Positions 1 through 7,052 of a DNA stretch of 25,204 nt are shown piece by piece. Where the stretch lies: positions 1 to 25,204 of IMG/VR virus record IMGVR_UViG_3300044615_000517. One strand, 5' to 3'. Within the stretch, counting starts at the first letter, position 1; every line of letters begins with the position of its first letter. The translations under genes and the position numbers were made by a program. This DNA is from a virus. The notes under the pieces are model-generated. The model made no database searches. It saw only the letters and a list, made by a program, of their open reading frames with translations, and had not been told where the DNA came from.

Positions 1-228
1 AACCACCGGCGCGGCACTCGCTTTCGTCTTCGTGGTTGTCACCGGTGGCGGCGCTTCCACGCGCTCGAAACAACTCCCCGGCGCGTTGGCAATGTTTGCC
101 TCAATGGCCGCCTTCAGTTCCGGCGACAACATGACTTCCCATTCGGCAATGTCGCGGGCCGGCACTGGCACATCAGCCACCACGAAAGCGCCGTTGCCGA
201 TGTATTTGTAGACAATGTCTGTGTTCAT
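1..228 (-). CDS. Hypothetical protein, N-terminal 76 residues (cut by window edge)
   Basis: The reading frame opens with an ATG whose last bases overlap the TGA stop of the preceding glycosyltransferase-like gene (ATGA), the same coupling used throughout this operon, and remains open to the window edge. The visible part starts MNTDIVYKYIGNGAFVV, includes a segment like other small phage proteins (VPARDIAEWEVMLSPEL), and ends in a proline- and alanine-rich stretch with threonine and lysine that looks like a linker or charged tail. I do not recognise a family. Its position suggests another small virion-associated or tail-module protein, but that is inference. The rest of the gene lies to the left of the window. 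Confidence 0.72.
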   Translation of the reverse strand, partial: MNTDIVYKYIGNGAFVVADVPVPARDIAEWEVMLSPELKAAIEANIANAPGSCFERVEAPPPVTTTKTKASAAPVV

Positions 229-887
229 ATCTTTTCTTTCCTTACCAACCCCTTTGCGTCCACGTCAGGCCACAACACCGCATCGCCTTCGATGTGGCCG
301 CACAAGACGCCGGTGTGCGTGAATTGCGGTATGCCGTAGGCGATGCAGTCCAGCGAAAATGCCCAGTCGTCAGCGTTTGCGCCGAATCTGTCCAGGCGAA
401 AGGCGATTTTTGCCAGCACATCCCGGCGGATCAACGTGCAGCCCATGCCGACACCTTGCGTCTCGATAGCTTGCGTGCCGTCGCCGAACCAGCGGCGGGC
501 GTAGTCGGCATCAGCCGAAACGAACTCATGTTCGGTCGGTGTCAGCCGTGTCAGCGCCAGCCACTCATGCGGCGCACCACGGCTGACATACAGGCTATAG
601 GCGACTGGTACATCTAGCGCCGCTAACTTTTGCAACGCATCGGGCGGTATCACCATATCCGCCTCCACCAGCAACAGCGCATCGTAGCCACCTTGCAGCA
701 CCATTGCCCGTGCCTGGTTGTGCTTGTCGCATAGGTCGTAAAACTTGCCCATGCGGTTGGGCGTGTCATTGCGGCCGTAGACAACGGGCATAGCGTAGGG
801 CCACACTAGATTGTCGATGCTGGCGGCGGTGAGAGGGCGTAGGCGTGGCTGCGTTGGATTTAGTGGCACGTAGGTCAGGACGCGCAT
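225..887 (-). CDS. Glycosyltransferase-like protein (GT-A-type fold likely)
   Basis: A 220-residue protein starting MRVLTYVPLN. The start is placed at 887 rather than the upstream in-frame ATG at 965, because the latter would lie deep inside the DNA methyltransferase gene; 887 leaves a 13-base overlap. Residues 69-85 hold a hydrophobic strand followed by EADMVIPPDAL, which resembles the acidic metal/nucleotide-sugar binding motif of GT2-like glycosyltransferases and phage Anp1-like proteins. Later motifs fit the same fold: GVGMGCTLIRRDVL (145-158), DDWAFSLD (173-180), and histidines 191 and 198. It would transfer a sugar to a base, protein or glycan; the acceptor is unknown. Sitting directly after a DNA methyltransferase, it could take part in DNA modification or virion glycosylation (inference). 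The canonical DxD is not exact. Confidence 0.7.
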   Translation of the reverse strand: MRVLTYVPLNPTQPRLRPLTAASIDNLVWPYAMPVVYGRNDTPNRMGKFYDLCDKHNQARAMVLQGGYDALLLVEADMVIPPDALQKLAALDVPVAYSLYVSRGAPHEWLALTRLTPTEHEFVSADADYARRWFGDGTQAIETQGVGMGCTLIRRDVLAKIAFRLDRFGANADDWAFSLDCIAYGIPQFTHTGVLCGHIEGDAVLWPDVDAKGLVRKEKI

Positions 888-1906
888 TTGTACGCCACCT
901 CCAGCAATGACGGTTGCACCGTCTGCGCTTGTGTTTCTATGCGCTGCCGTGTGCGATTTACCCACCGTTCGGACAAGTCGCAGCCGATGAAGCGCCGCCC
1001 TAGCTTGACGGCTGCAACGCCGGTTGTTCCGCTGCCCATGAATGGATCGAAAACGGTTGTGCCTTGCTTGCTACTGGCTTTGACGATATGTTCCATTAAA
1101 CTTAGTGGCTTTTCACAGCTATGCTTGCCCGCATAGGCTCGCGCCGTGGGAAATGTCCACACGTCGGTATAAGGTACGTCAGCCGACACAGTGAACGGGC
1201 GGCGTAGTTCCTCGTACTCGGTGCGTAGTTCCTCGTAGGGGCGCTGTAGGTACTGCCCGCCGTGGTTGCGATTGCTGAATATTTGACGCATTTTCTCGTA
1301 TTGTTCGGGCAGTGGTAACTTCCATTGCACCTGACTAAAGAAGTGCGAGTCATGTCCTGTCATGCCTAAATCGGCAATGACGAGACGGTGAGGAACCCCC
1401 GCCCGCTTGCGTTCCCCATCCAAGTACGCCCGCAGTGGTTCAAACACGAAGCCGCGCAATTCGTCGCATTTGGCAGCATAGCCCGCCTCACCTTTGGCGA
1501 TGTTGTCAGCGCCGTAGTGTTCAGCGAAGATGATGCGCTCGGAGTCGGCAAAGAACTGGCGCAATATTTCCTTGTCCGCCAGGTTTGCCCATGTCCCACC
1601 TTCTTTTTTCCACACGATATGATTCAACACATTGAACCGCTCCCCCACCGTCACTTCCACCCGCGCCGCCATGCGTGGACTAGCGAATAGGTACAGGCTA
1701 CCGTTCGGCTTGAGGATGCGGGCAAACTGTGCCAGCGCCGTATCAAGCCATGCAAGGAAGTCGCCCGCCGTCTTGTGCTGCCGATCCCAGGCTTCGTCCA
1801 TTTTTACGCGATGGTAGGGCGGATCGGTGGCTATCAAATCAACAGAATTGTCGGGCATGGTCGCCATGTATTCAACGCAATCGCCACAATGCAACGTGTA
1901 GCTCAT
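875..1906 (-). CDS. Site-specific DNA methyltransferase, beta class (N4-cytosine or N6-adenine)
   Basis: A 343-residue protein. The catalytic motif IV is ATDPPYH with DPPY at residues 28-31, and the SAM-binding motif I, FDPFMGSGTT, is at 286-295, followed by a conserved GRRFIGCDLS. This order, catalytic motif first and SAM motif last, defines the beta class of amino-methyltransferases, which methylate the exocyclic amine of adenine or cytosine. The long insert between them (about 100-270) includes a local duplication, YEELRTEYEELRRPF, near residues 228-242. The start overlaps the previous stop as ATGA. No restriction endonuclease is adjacent, so this is an orphan phage methyltransferase, plausibly protecting phage DNA from host restriction or marking it for packaging; the target site cannot be read from the sequence. 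Confidence 0.92.
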   Translation of the reverse strand: MSYTLHCGDCVEYMATMPDNSVDLIATDPPYHRVKMDEAWDRQHKTAGDFLAWLDTALAQFARILKPNGSLYLFASPRMAARVEVTVGERFNVLNHIVWKKEGGTWANLADKEILRQFFADSERIIFAEHYGADNIAKGEAGYAAKCDELRGFVFEPLRAYLDGERKRAGVPHRLVIADLGMTGHDSHFFSQVQWKLPLPEQYEKMRQIFSNRNHGGQYLQRPYEELRTEYEELRRPFTVSADVPYTDVWTFPTARAYAGKHSCEKPLSLMEHIVKASSKQGTTVFDPFMGSGTTGVAAVKLGRRFIGCDLSERWVNRTRQRIETQAQTVQPSLLEVAYKCAS

Positions 1907-2394
1907 GCCACCACCTTGTACGCCACCCCGCTAATGTCGGTTTCGTTGTACATGCGAATATCGTAACTCTTCAGCTTGCCGGTTGCATCAAACAGGTATG
2001 ACATTCCATCGGGCATGATGCGCCAGCAATCCACCGGAAACCTGTGCAACGGGTAGTTGGTATGCGTGATGATCGCCAGCATACCGCCAGGACGCAGCAC
2101 TCGCACCAACTCAGGAACCCACAGCCAAATGGCCTGTACATGCTCCATCGTGCTACCGCTGATCACGATGTCATAGGCGCTATCATCAATCGGGAACCGG
2201 TACGGATCGGGCGCTACAATGTCAACGTTGGGGCCGGCGGCCACATCCAAGCCCGTGTAGCGCCACCCCAGATAGTTGGCAATCGGGCGATAGGTGCCAT
2301 TAACGTCAGCGCTACCCACGTCAAGCACATGGGGGACATTGCCTTGCCATGTTTTCAGGATGCGTGCCATCTCACGGAATGAAGCGTCGTGCAT
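1903..2394 (-). CDS. SAM-dependent methyltransferase (Methyltransf_11-like)
   Basis: A 163-residue class I methyltransferase. The SAM motif I is HVLDVGSAD (22-30), followed by the acidic ribose-binding position in YTGLDVAAG (46-54), motif II-like YDIVISGSTMEHV (74-86), and the post-motif LVRVLRPGGMLAIITH (97-112). The length is short for the family and a target-recognition domain is not obvious. Unlike the neighbouring gene it lacks DPPY, so it is not an amino-DNA methyltransferase; the substrate could be a sugar, a small molecule, a protein or a modified base. The start codon overlaps the preceding stop as TAATG. Together with the DNA methyltransferase and glycosyltransferase-like gene it forms a three-gene modification cluster at the end of the head/connector block. 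Confidence 0.85.
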   Translation of the reverse strand: MHDASFREMARILKTWQGNVPHVLDVGSADVNGTYRPIANYLGWRYTGLDVAAGPNVDIVAPDPYRFPIDDSAYDIVISGSTMEHVQAIWLWVPELVRVLRPGGMLAIITHTNYPLHRFPVDCWRIMPDGMSYLFDATGKLKSYDIRMYNETDISGVAYKVVA

Positions 2395-2813
2395 TACGAC
2401 TCGTTTACCTTGACTGTAACCTCAATCCGCACACCAAACAACGTAGTCGTGTTGTACTGTAGCGGCAAGAAACGGTAGTTCAGCCCCTGTCCCCCGGTGG
2501 TATCCCACACGATATGAGACACAGCGCCGCCCAGCGTTTGATCGGCTTTCAGCACGGCGAAAGCCCGATCCGGCCAGGGTTTGGCAGCGTCTACCGTTTC
2601 GGGTAGATACTGACGCGCCAGGTAGATGTCAGCTACCAGCCGGTGCAAGCTGTAACCGCCGGACGCGGTATAGTACATCACGCCACCGGTGCCATAAACA
2701 ATCAGCGATGGAAATTCGCTGATGCTTTCAGGCGGATCGGCGTAGGTGCGTGTCAGCCCGGTCATGGTTGCCAGCCTTGTGCGCAGGCCATCAATGGCAG
2801 CGTCTAGACTCAT
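2394..2813 (-). CDS. Tail completion / tail terminator-like protein
   Basis: A 139-residue protein starting MSLDAAIDGLRTRLATM. The N-terminal helix, then strands around SEFPSLIVYG, HRLVADIYLARQYL and LFGVRIEVTVKV, give the alpha/beta pattern typical of tail terminator or minor tail proteins that cap the tail tube and join it to the head. Similarity is by layout rather than by a decisive motif. It follows the head-tail connector gene with an ATGA overlap and precedes the methyltransferases. In comparable phages the major tail tube and tape measure genes would follow soon; here they must lie left of the window, after the modification cluster. Confidence 0.6.
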   Translation of the reverse strand: MSLDAAIDGLRTRLATMTGLTRTYADPPESISEFPSLIVYGTGGVMYYTASGGYSLHRLVADIYLARQYLPETVDAAKPWPDRAFAVLKADQTLGGAVSHIVWDTTGGQGLNYRFLPLQYNTTTLFGVRIEVTVKVNES

Positions 2814-3391
2814 AAGCTTGGCCCCCTCGGTCGTAGCAACGCCAATACCTGTTTCGGGATAGACTCACTATAAACAAGCTGCCCCATTTCCTGGTTGGCG
2901 GTGGCATCCTGCAACGCGCTTTGATAGCGCTTCAGCAACCATCCCGCCCACATGGCGCACGCCTCAGCAACGTTGTCAGGTACGGTCAGCGAGTAGCCAA
3001 ACTTGCCGACAACGATGATTTCGCCATCATCATAGAACCCCCAGGCGTACCCCGCGCTGCTGACTAACTCTATGGTGTGCTTGCGTGGCTCATTGCGTGG
3101 ATGCAATCGGTACGCGTTAGACGGAATGATAACCGTATCACCGTTGGTCAATGTGGTCACGGACAAGCAAGGCGCGTCCAGATGTAGCCGCCCGCGATGG
3201 ATGGCGTCGTAGCCATAGTAGCGAGTAGTATCCGCTGCTACGGCAAAGCCGCCCGCCGGCAGGTTGTGCAGTTGATCTAGCCGTTGCGACACGGCGGCGA
3301 TCAACTGTGTAATGCCTGCATCCATGCTGGTGCTGGCAATGTCGAGCCGTGCCGCGTCGCGCACGTCACCCGGTGTGCAGTAGGCGGTCAT
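2810..3391 (-). CDS. Head-tail connector protein (HK97 gp6/SPP1 gp15-like)
   Basis: A 193-residue protein that begins MTAYCTPGDVRDAARLD, the usual opening of head-tail adaptors, in which an N-terminal helical bundle (about 1-45) docks on the portal. The middle, with DTTRYYGYDAIHRGRLHLD and strands to about residue 130, matches the beta insert of this family, and the C-terminal helices (DNVAEACAMWAGWLLKRY onwards) finish the fold. It would form the ring below the portal that receives the tail. The gene lies 3 bases after the small charged-tail protein and overlaps the next gene by 4. Family assignment rests on position and general pattern. Confidence 0.7.
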   Translation of the reverse strand: MTAYCTPGDVRDAARLDIASTSMDAGITQLIAAVSQRLDQLHNLPAGGFAVAADTTRYYGYDAIHRGRLHLDAPCLSVTTLTNGDTVIIPSNAYRLHPRNEPRKHTIELVSSAGYAWGFYDDGEIIVVGKFGYSLTVPDNVAEACAMWAGWLLKRYQSALQDATANQEMGQLVYSESIPKQVLALLRPRGPSL

Positions 3392-3394
3392 GCG

Positions 3395-3607
3395 TTATTC
3401 CTCGGCAGTTTTCTTGGGGCGCCCGCGCTTCGGCTTGGGCGCATCCTCTACCGGTGGTTCCTCTGTTGGTGGTTCCACGACTATCGCGGCGCCCTCCGCA
3501 ACGATATTTGCCGCCGCACCATCATCGAATTCGATAATAGTACCAGCTTCGTAAAATATCTCTCGCGTGAGTTTGCCGCGATAGCCGCGACTGAATTGAA
3601 TCAGCAT
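3395..3607 (-). CDS. Small phage protein with basic AT-hook-like C-terminus
   Basis: A 70-residue protein starting MLIQFSRGYRGKL. The start at 3607 is chosen because it overlaps the stop of the previous gene as TAATG; a longer in-frame reading to 3646 would intrude into that gene. The N-terminal half (RGYRGKLTREIFYEAGTIIE, then DDGAAANIVAEGAAIVVE) resembles small beta-rich proteins found between capsid and connector genes in many tailed phages. The C-terminal half is proline/glutamate-rich and ends KPKRGRPKKTAEE, whose RGRP core matches an AT-hook. It may contact packaged DNA or the connector; this is inference, and no function is established for it. Confidence 0.72.
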   Translation of the reverse strand: MLIQFSRGYRGKLTREIFYEAGTIIEFDDGAAANIVAEGAAIVVEPPTEEPPVEDAPKPKRGRPKKTAEE

Positions 3608-3984
3608 TAGGCGAATGTGATCCCTACCGGCGTACCAACAACCCACCAGTCACCGGCATACGCCTCAACGGTAAAATTATTGCCTTTTGCCGCGCCAAAC
3701 GTACCGACATCGCTGGCCGTACCGCCATCGTTCGTGCCAATAGTGGTGACCGTGACGGTGTGAGCAAAAGCCGTGGTACTCATGAACGTGATGCGCACGC
3801 CATCATGAGTACCAGAGGTAGGCGCGGCCAAAATGTAGGCTCCACCACTGCCCTTGGTGATGTAGACGGTCTTCTCGCCACGGGCGGGAATACTAACAGC
3901 CCCATTCGTGCTGATGGCTTCCACGACCCGACTAACGTCACTGCTATCGGTGCTACCCATTTTCAGGTTGTACAATGCAGACAT
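3607..3984 (-). CDS. Capsid decoration / head stabilisation-like protein
   Basis: A 125-residue protein rich in Gly, Thr, Val and Ala with the look of an all-beta domain: repeated short strands such as GEKTVYITKG, GVRITFMSTT, AHTVTVTTIG and NNFTVEAYAG, and a tryptophan pair near the end (DWWVVGT). It is the first gene after the capsid gene, with a strong ribosome binding site (AGGAGGT) a few bases before its ATG, implying high expression. Position and composition fit a decoration or cement protein on the capsid surface. A minor head or fibre protein is an alternative, since no diagnostic motif is visible. Confidence 0.6.
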   Translation of the reverse strand: MSALYNLKMGSTDSSDVSRVVEAISTNGAVSIPARGEKTVYITKGSGGAYILAAPTSGTHDGVRITFMSTTAFAHTVTVTTIGTNDGGTASDVGTFGAAKGNNFTVEAYAGDWWVVGTPVGITFA

Positions 3985-3996
3985 AGCAACCTCCTA

Positions 3997-6903
3997 TTAC
4001 AGCGTGACGTTGTAAGAAATCGCACTGGCTTCCGTGTCCCGGTAGACCATACCAACGCGCATCATGCCGACAATCACTGTGCTGTCGCTGATGGCGTCGC
4101 GCTGAACTTCAAACGTCCAGTTGCGCTTGTAACCCAGGCGCCATTGATCCCAGCGCACGGCCAGAATGCTGCCGGTCGTGTTATTGCTGGCGGTATCCAA
4201 GTCAACCTTGCCGGCAGTATTCGCCTTCAGCCCATAAGTGGCATCCTGGTTGGCACGGTGCATGTTGTTGGTCACAAGCACGTCATGGCCGTAGATACGG
4301 CGCAACAGACCCTCTTCGATGGTTGGCATCGAGTAGACATCCTGCGTCTTGAGTTCGGCCAGTTCCAGCGATTTCCAGTGCGTGAACATATCGAGAATAA
4401 AAGCGACGCGGCTTTTATCGACGGCGTTCTTCCCACCCAGCCCCATCAACTTGATGGTTTCCAGGTAGTCCTCAATCGTCAACGTACCAGCGCTGCGACT
4501 GTTGGCAGTGTTGGTCACAAGCGCCAACTTGCGGAAGCCGTCGAACAGCAGGAACGCCTCATTGCCGGCAGGGGTGCCACCGATGTCATTGATGTTGGTT
4601 GTGGCGCCGGTGGCGGTGTCGCCGTCGATGACCACATGTTCCAGCACCTCGGCGCCTTCCGCGATCAGGTCGCGGCGCAGTTCGGCAATCCACGGGATGA
4701 GCGAATCTTCTTCAAGTTCGCCGGAATAGTTGACAGCGGCGCCCAGCTTGGAAACGGTCAACGTCTTGTTGGTCGTCCCCATGCGGCTGGTGGTCACAGT
4801 CGGGGTAACACGGCCAGGGTTCGCATCCTGAGCGGTCGCCTGCGCAACCTTGTAGAAGGTCGGGCTGGTGGTGTTGACCGGAATCACAATGGATTCACTG
4901 CCCTGCGGCACAATCACGGTGGGGATGCGGCTGACAATCTGAGTTTGCAGACGAATCTTGTCCCAAAGTTGGGTACTGTAGGTCACGCCGATCCACTCGT
5001 CACCGAAACTGGAAAGCGTTGAGTAGTTCAACTCATTCGCCTTCATGGATTTAACGGCATCAGGCATAGCGCTCTTGGCGGCATTGTAGCCGGCGTCTTT
5101 GCCCTCGGCGGAATCCAGCAAGCGAATGGCAAGCGCACGGCGCAACCCATCAGAAGTGCCTGAACTCTCGCGCCCGTCGATACGCATACCCTTGGCGCTG
5201 TTCAGTACGCCGGACATAAACGCCAAGTCTTCGATGGATAACCCATCGTATTTGGCCTCAAACTTGGCAACATGCGGCGCACCACCAGGCAGGCGGCGGG
5301 CTTCGGCGGCTTCAGCCTTAGCAGCATCTGCGGCGCTCTTGGCGGCATCCAGTTCGGCTTGCATCGCCTCACGGGTGGCCTTGACGGCGGCATCGGCGGC
5401 ACTCTTGGCCGCATTCGTAATCTCGGCTTGGCGATCAGCCTCGGCCTTTGCGGCGGCGTCGCGCTGGGCGAATGCCACATTGACAGACTGAGCAACAAGC
5501 TCTGCAATCTGATTCTGTTCCATCTTCGTAACTCCTGTAGAAATGTCTTGTTGAGTGTCCGTCCCATTCGCTTTTGCCGATGCCCGCCCTTGTGACGATG
5601 TACGGTCGCCACCTATAGCTGCATCCTCTGGCGTCTGCGCAGAGTCGGTAAATATGTCATCAGGCAGGGTCAAACCCGCCTGGGCATAAACTGATTTAAG
5701 TACGGGCAACGCAACGGCGTATTGGTTCGCCGGTTGGCGCTTGCCCACGGCATCAAAAATGCTCAATTCCGCAACCGGCCAGTGGGTAATGTGGCCGTCG
5801 CGCTCTTTGCGCACCAAGTGTGTGATGCTGCCAGATGAAGCGCGAGCAATGCCTTGCTTGGCGGCATTCCAGACGCGCTGGGCATAATCGTTCGCCTTAT
5901 CCAAGATGACCTTGAACCAATGGCCTTTGCTGTCGGTACGGTCATACTTTGCCATGCCGATAAACTGCGGTTCACTGGACGGGTGGCCGGTTTCGTCGTA
6001 GCCGTGGTAGTAGACCGCTGGCACGGTGGCATACTGTTTGGCATAGATGTTCGTTTTCTGGCTGAAATATTCGCCGTCGCTGTCCTTGCCGCCGTTTGGG
6101 CCGCCAAACGGCACGCCCAGCACTTCAAGCGCCCATTCGCCATCGGATTTGATGGCACGCACCATACCGATGATCAGCGGTTGCGATCCGGTGGCGTCTA
6201 AATCAAATCCCTTCGCCGCCCCGCTCACTTCGATTTCAACTGTCACACCACCTTCACCCTCGCCATCAGCGTAGTCATCGCAAACCATATCGTCACCGGT
6301 CGCAAAGCCGTGCGCCTTGCACATGCCATCGCTATAGGCTTTGCACATCCCACACGATTTGTCACCATCGGCGGATCGGTAGTTTGGCGCGTCCATTCCG
6401 GCCTTGGCGGTGCGATCTACGTAGTCGGGAACGGTGGGCGCTTCGTCCGTTTCATTTGGCTCAAGTTCCATTGACGTAGAGACAATAGATTGCGCCGCCT
6501 TGCGCATATCCCGAATCCGTTGCCGGTCGCTTCGGTTGTTGCGATTACCTGCCTTCATGCCTTCGTCCTGCTCTCGTAAAATGCGATTCGCCCAAGTTCG
6601 CCCAGCATCGCCGCCCCAAAGTTGCCAGGCAATGTAACCAGCGGTTGGGCCACCGTCGCCTTCTTTTTCACCAGCGCCTCGGTTCTTCTCGTGGCGGCTG
6701 AAAAAGTTAGCCATGCGCTGGATCGTGTCCAAACTCACAGCGTCACCATTCGCCAAATTTGTCGCCCGTTGCACACCGCTGCCAATGCCCTGTTCGCTGG
6801 CTTCAGCATTAGACAAGCCACCGCGCCCCCACTCTTTTCGGAGGTCAAGCCCGCGGCGGGCGGCGCTGCGAACGTTTTGCGGTGGTACAAATGAATCAGC
6901 CAT
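3997..6903 (-). CDS. Prohead protease - scaffold - major capsid protein fusion
   Basis: A 968-residue protein combining functions usually split over two or three genes. Residues 1-110 are a helical phage domain (VRSAARRGLDLRKEWGRGG, then IAWQLWGGDAGRTWANRI). Residues 184-208 hold C-x2-C-x7-C-x12-C, a possible metal or Fe-S site. About 220-410 resembles a caudoviral prohead serine protease: candidate His300 in VYYHGYD, candidate Ser in ARASSGSITHL (353-363), then WPVAELSIFD and QPANQYAVALP. About 461-540 is an alanine/lysine-rich coiled coil acting as the scaffold (delta) region, and about 560-968 is an HK97-fold capsid subunit (DRTSS linker precedes; NELNYSTLSSFGDEWIG begins the mature-like part). 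The start at 6903 (MADSFVPPQ) is preferred over 6975, which would read through the terminator hairpin; its own ribosome site is poor. A second start is at 5523. Confidence 0.88.
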   Translation of the reverse strand: MADSFVPPQNVRSAARRGLDLRKEWGRGGLSNAEASEQGIGSGVQRATNLANGDAVSLDTIQRMANFFSRHEKNRGAGEKEGDGGPTAGYIAWQLWGGDAGRTWANRILREQDEGMKAGNRNNRSDRQRIRDMRKAAQSIVSTSMELEPNETDEAPTVPDYVDRTAKAGMDAPNYRSADGDKSCGMCKAYSDGMCKAHGFATGDDMVCDDYADGEGEGGVTVEIEVSGAAKGFDLDATGSQPLIIGMVRAIKSDGEWALEVLGVPFGGPNGGKDSDGEYFSQKTNIYAKQYATVPAVYYHGYDETGHPSSEPQFIGMAKYDRTDSKGHWFKVILDKANDYAQRVWNAAKQGIARASSGSITHLVRKERDGHITHWPVAELSIFDAVGKRQPANQYAVALPVLKSVYAQAGLTLPDDIFTDSAQTPEDAAIGGDRTSSQGRASAKANGTDTQQDISTGVTKMEQNQIAELVAQSVNVAFAQRDAAAKAEADRQAEITNAAKSAADAAVKATREAMQAELDAAKSAADAAKAEAAEARRLPGGAPHVAKFEAKYDGLSIEDLAFMSGVLNSAKGMRIDGRESSGTSDGLRRALAIRLLDSAEGKDAGYNAAKSAMPDAVKSMKANELNYSTLSSFGDEWIGVTYSTQLWDKIRLQTQIVSRIPTVIVPQGSESIVIPVNTTSPTFYKVAQATAQDANPGRVTPTVTTSRMGTTNKTLTVSKLGAAVNYSGELEEDSLIPWIAELRRDLIAEGAEVLEHVVIDGDTATGATTNINDIGGTPAGNEAFLLFDGFRKLALVTNTANSRSAGTLTIEDYLETIKLMGLGGKNAVDKSRVAFILDMFTHWKSLELAELKTQDVYSMPTIEEGLLRRIYGHDVLVTNNMHRANQDATYGLKANTAGKVDLDTASNNTTGSILAVRWDQWRLGYKRNWTFEVQRDAISDSTVIVGMMRVGMVYRDTEASAISYNVTL
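5532..5536 (-). promoter_or_regulatory. Internal ribosome binding site for a separate scaffold-capsid product
   Basis: On the minus strand AGGAG is followed by 8 bases and then ATG at 5523, in frame with the protease-capsid fusion (residue 461, MEQNQIAELV). The spacing and sequence are far better than at the fusion's own start at 6903. Initiation here would give a 508-residue scaffold-capsid protein (3997-5523) without the protease. This resembles the lambda C/Nu3 nested-start arrangement, but with the capsid subunit itself in the nested product. Confidence 0.7.
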
Positions 6904-6919
6904 AGTTAGAAAAATGAAC

Positions 6920-6969
6920 AAAAAAAGCGGCGTAACCAAACCGGATTTCTCCGATCTAATTACGCCGCT
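6920..6969 (-). terminator. Long hairpin with U-tract (intrinsic terminator or attenuator)
   Basis: Read on the minus strand, a perfect 10-base arm AGCGGCGTAA (6960-6969) pairs with TTACGCCGCT (6926-6935). Inside it is a 4x4 internal loop and then a 6-pair stem (6950-6955 with 6940-6945, one G-U pair) closed by a GAAA tetraloop (6946-6949). The outer stem is followed directly by seven T (6920-6926). This is a textbook Rho-independent terminator in form, ending transcription coming from the portal/gp10-like genes. It lies only 16 bases before the capsid fusion ATG and downstream of a promoter-like element at 7014, so it may also act as an attenuator or as the 3' end of a small RNA. Confidence 0.85.
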
Positions 6970-7013
6970 GGTCAAGTAAGACGGTTAGACGTTTAAGATA
7001 TTTTGTTGCGTTC

Positions 7014-7025
7014 AGTATATCACAA
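7014..7025 (-). promoter_or_regulatory. Extended -10 promoter-like element upstream of the capsid gene
   Basis: The minus strand reads TTGTGATATACT, i.e. TGn-TATACT, an extended -10 box. The -35 region 16-18 bases upstream is not recognisable, as is common for extended -10 promoters. The same 12 bases occur in the plus-strand promoter at 12446-12457. It lies in the 149-base gap between the gp10-like gene and the capsid fusion. Transcription would begin near 7007 and run into the hairpin at 6920-6969. Confidence 0.55.
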
Positions 7026-7052
7026 CTTTTGCAAAAATGCTATAGTGAGTTT

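Noticed and set aside
2862-2872. GACTCACTATA, identical to 11 bases of the T7 promoter
   Set aside because: It lies within the connector gene in the antisense direction, lacks the upstream half of the promoter, and no single-subunit RNA polymerase is seen.
3760-5022. 420-codon plus-strand open frame opposite the capsid gene
   Set aside because: It is antisense to the well-supported capsid sequence, unusually rich in His, Gln and Val, has no recognisable domain and no ribosome site; a codon-bias shadow.
6904-6975. 24-residue hydrophobic N-terminal extension of the capsid fusion, resembling a signal peptide
   Set aside because: It would be encoded by the terminator hairpin and U-tract; phage capsid precursors are cytoplasmic and the family-like sequence starts at 6903.
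7040-7050. ACTCACTATAG on the minus strand, another T7-promoter-like core upstream of the capsid
   Set aside because: Only the core matches and the upstream seven bases do not; without a phage polymerase gene it is probably chance, though its place in the capsid promoter gap is worth remembering.
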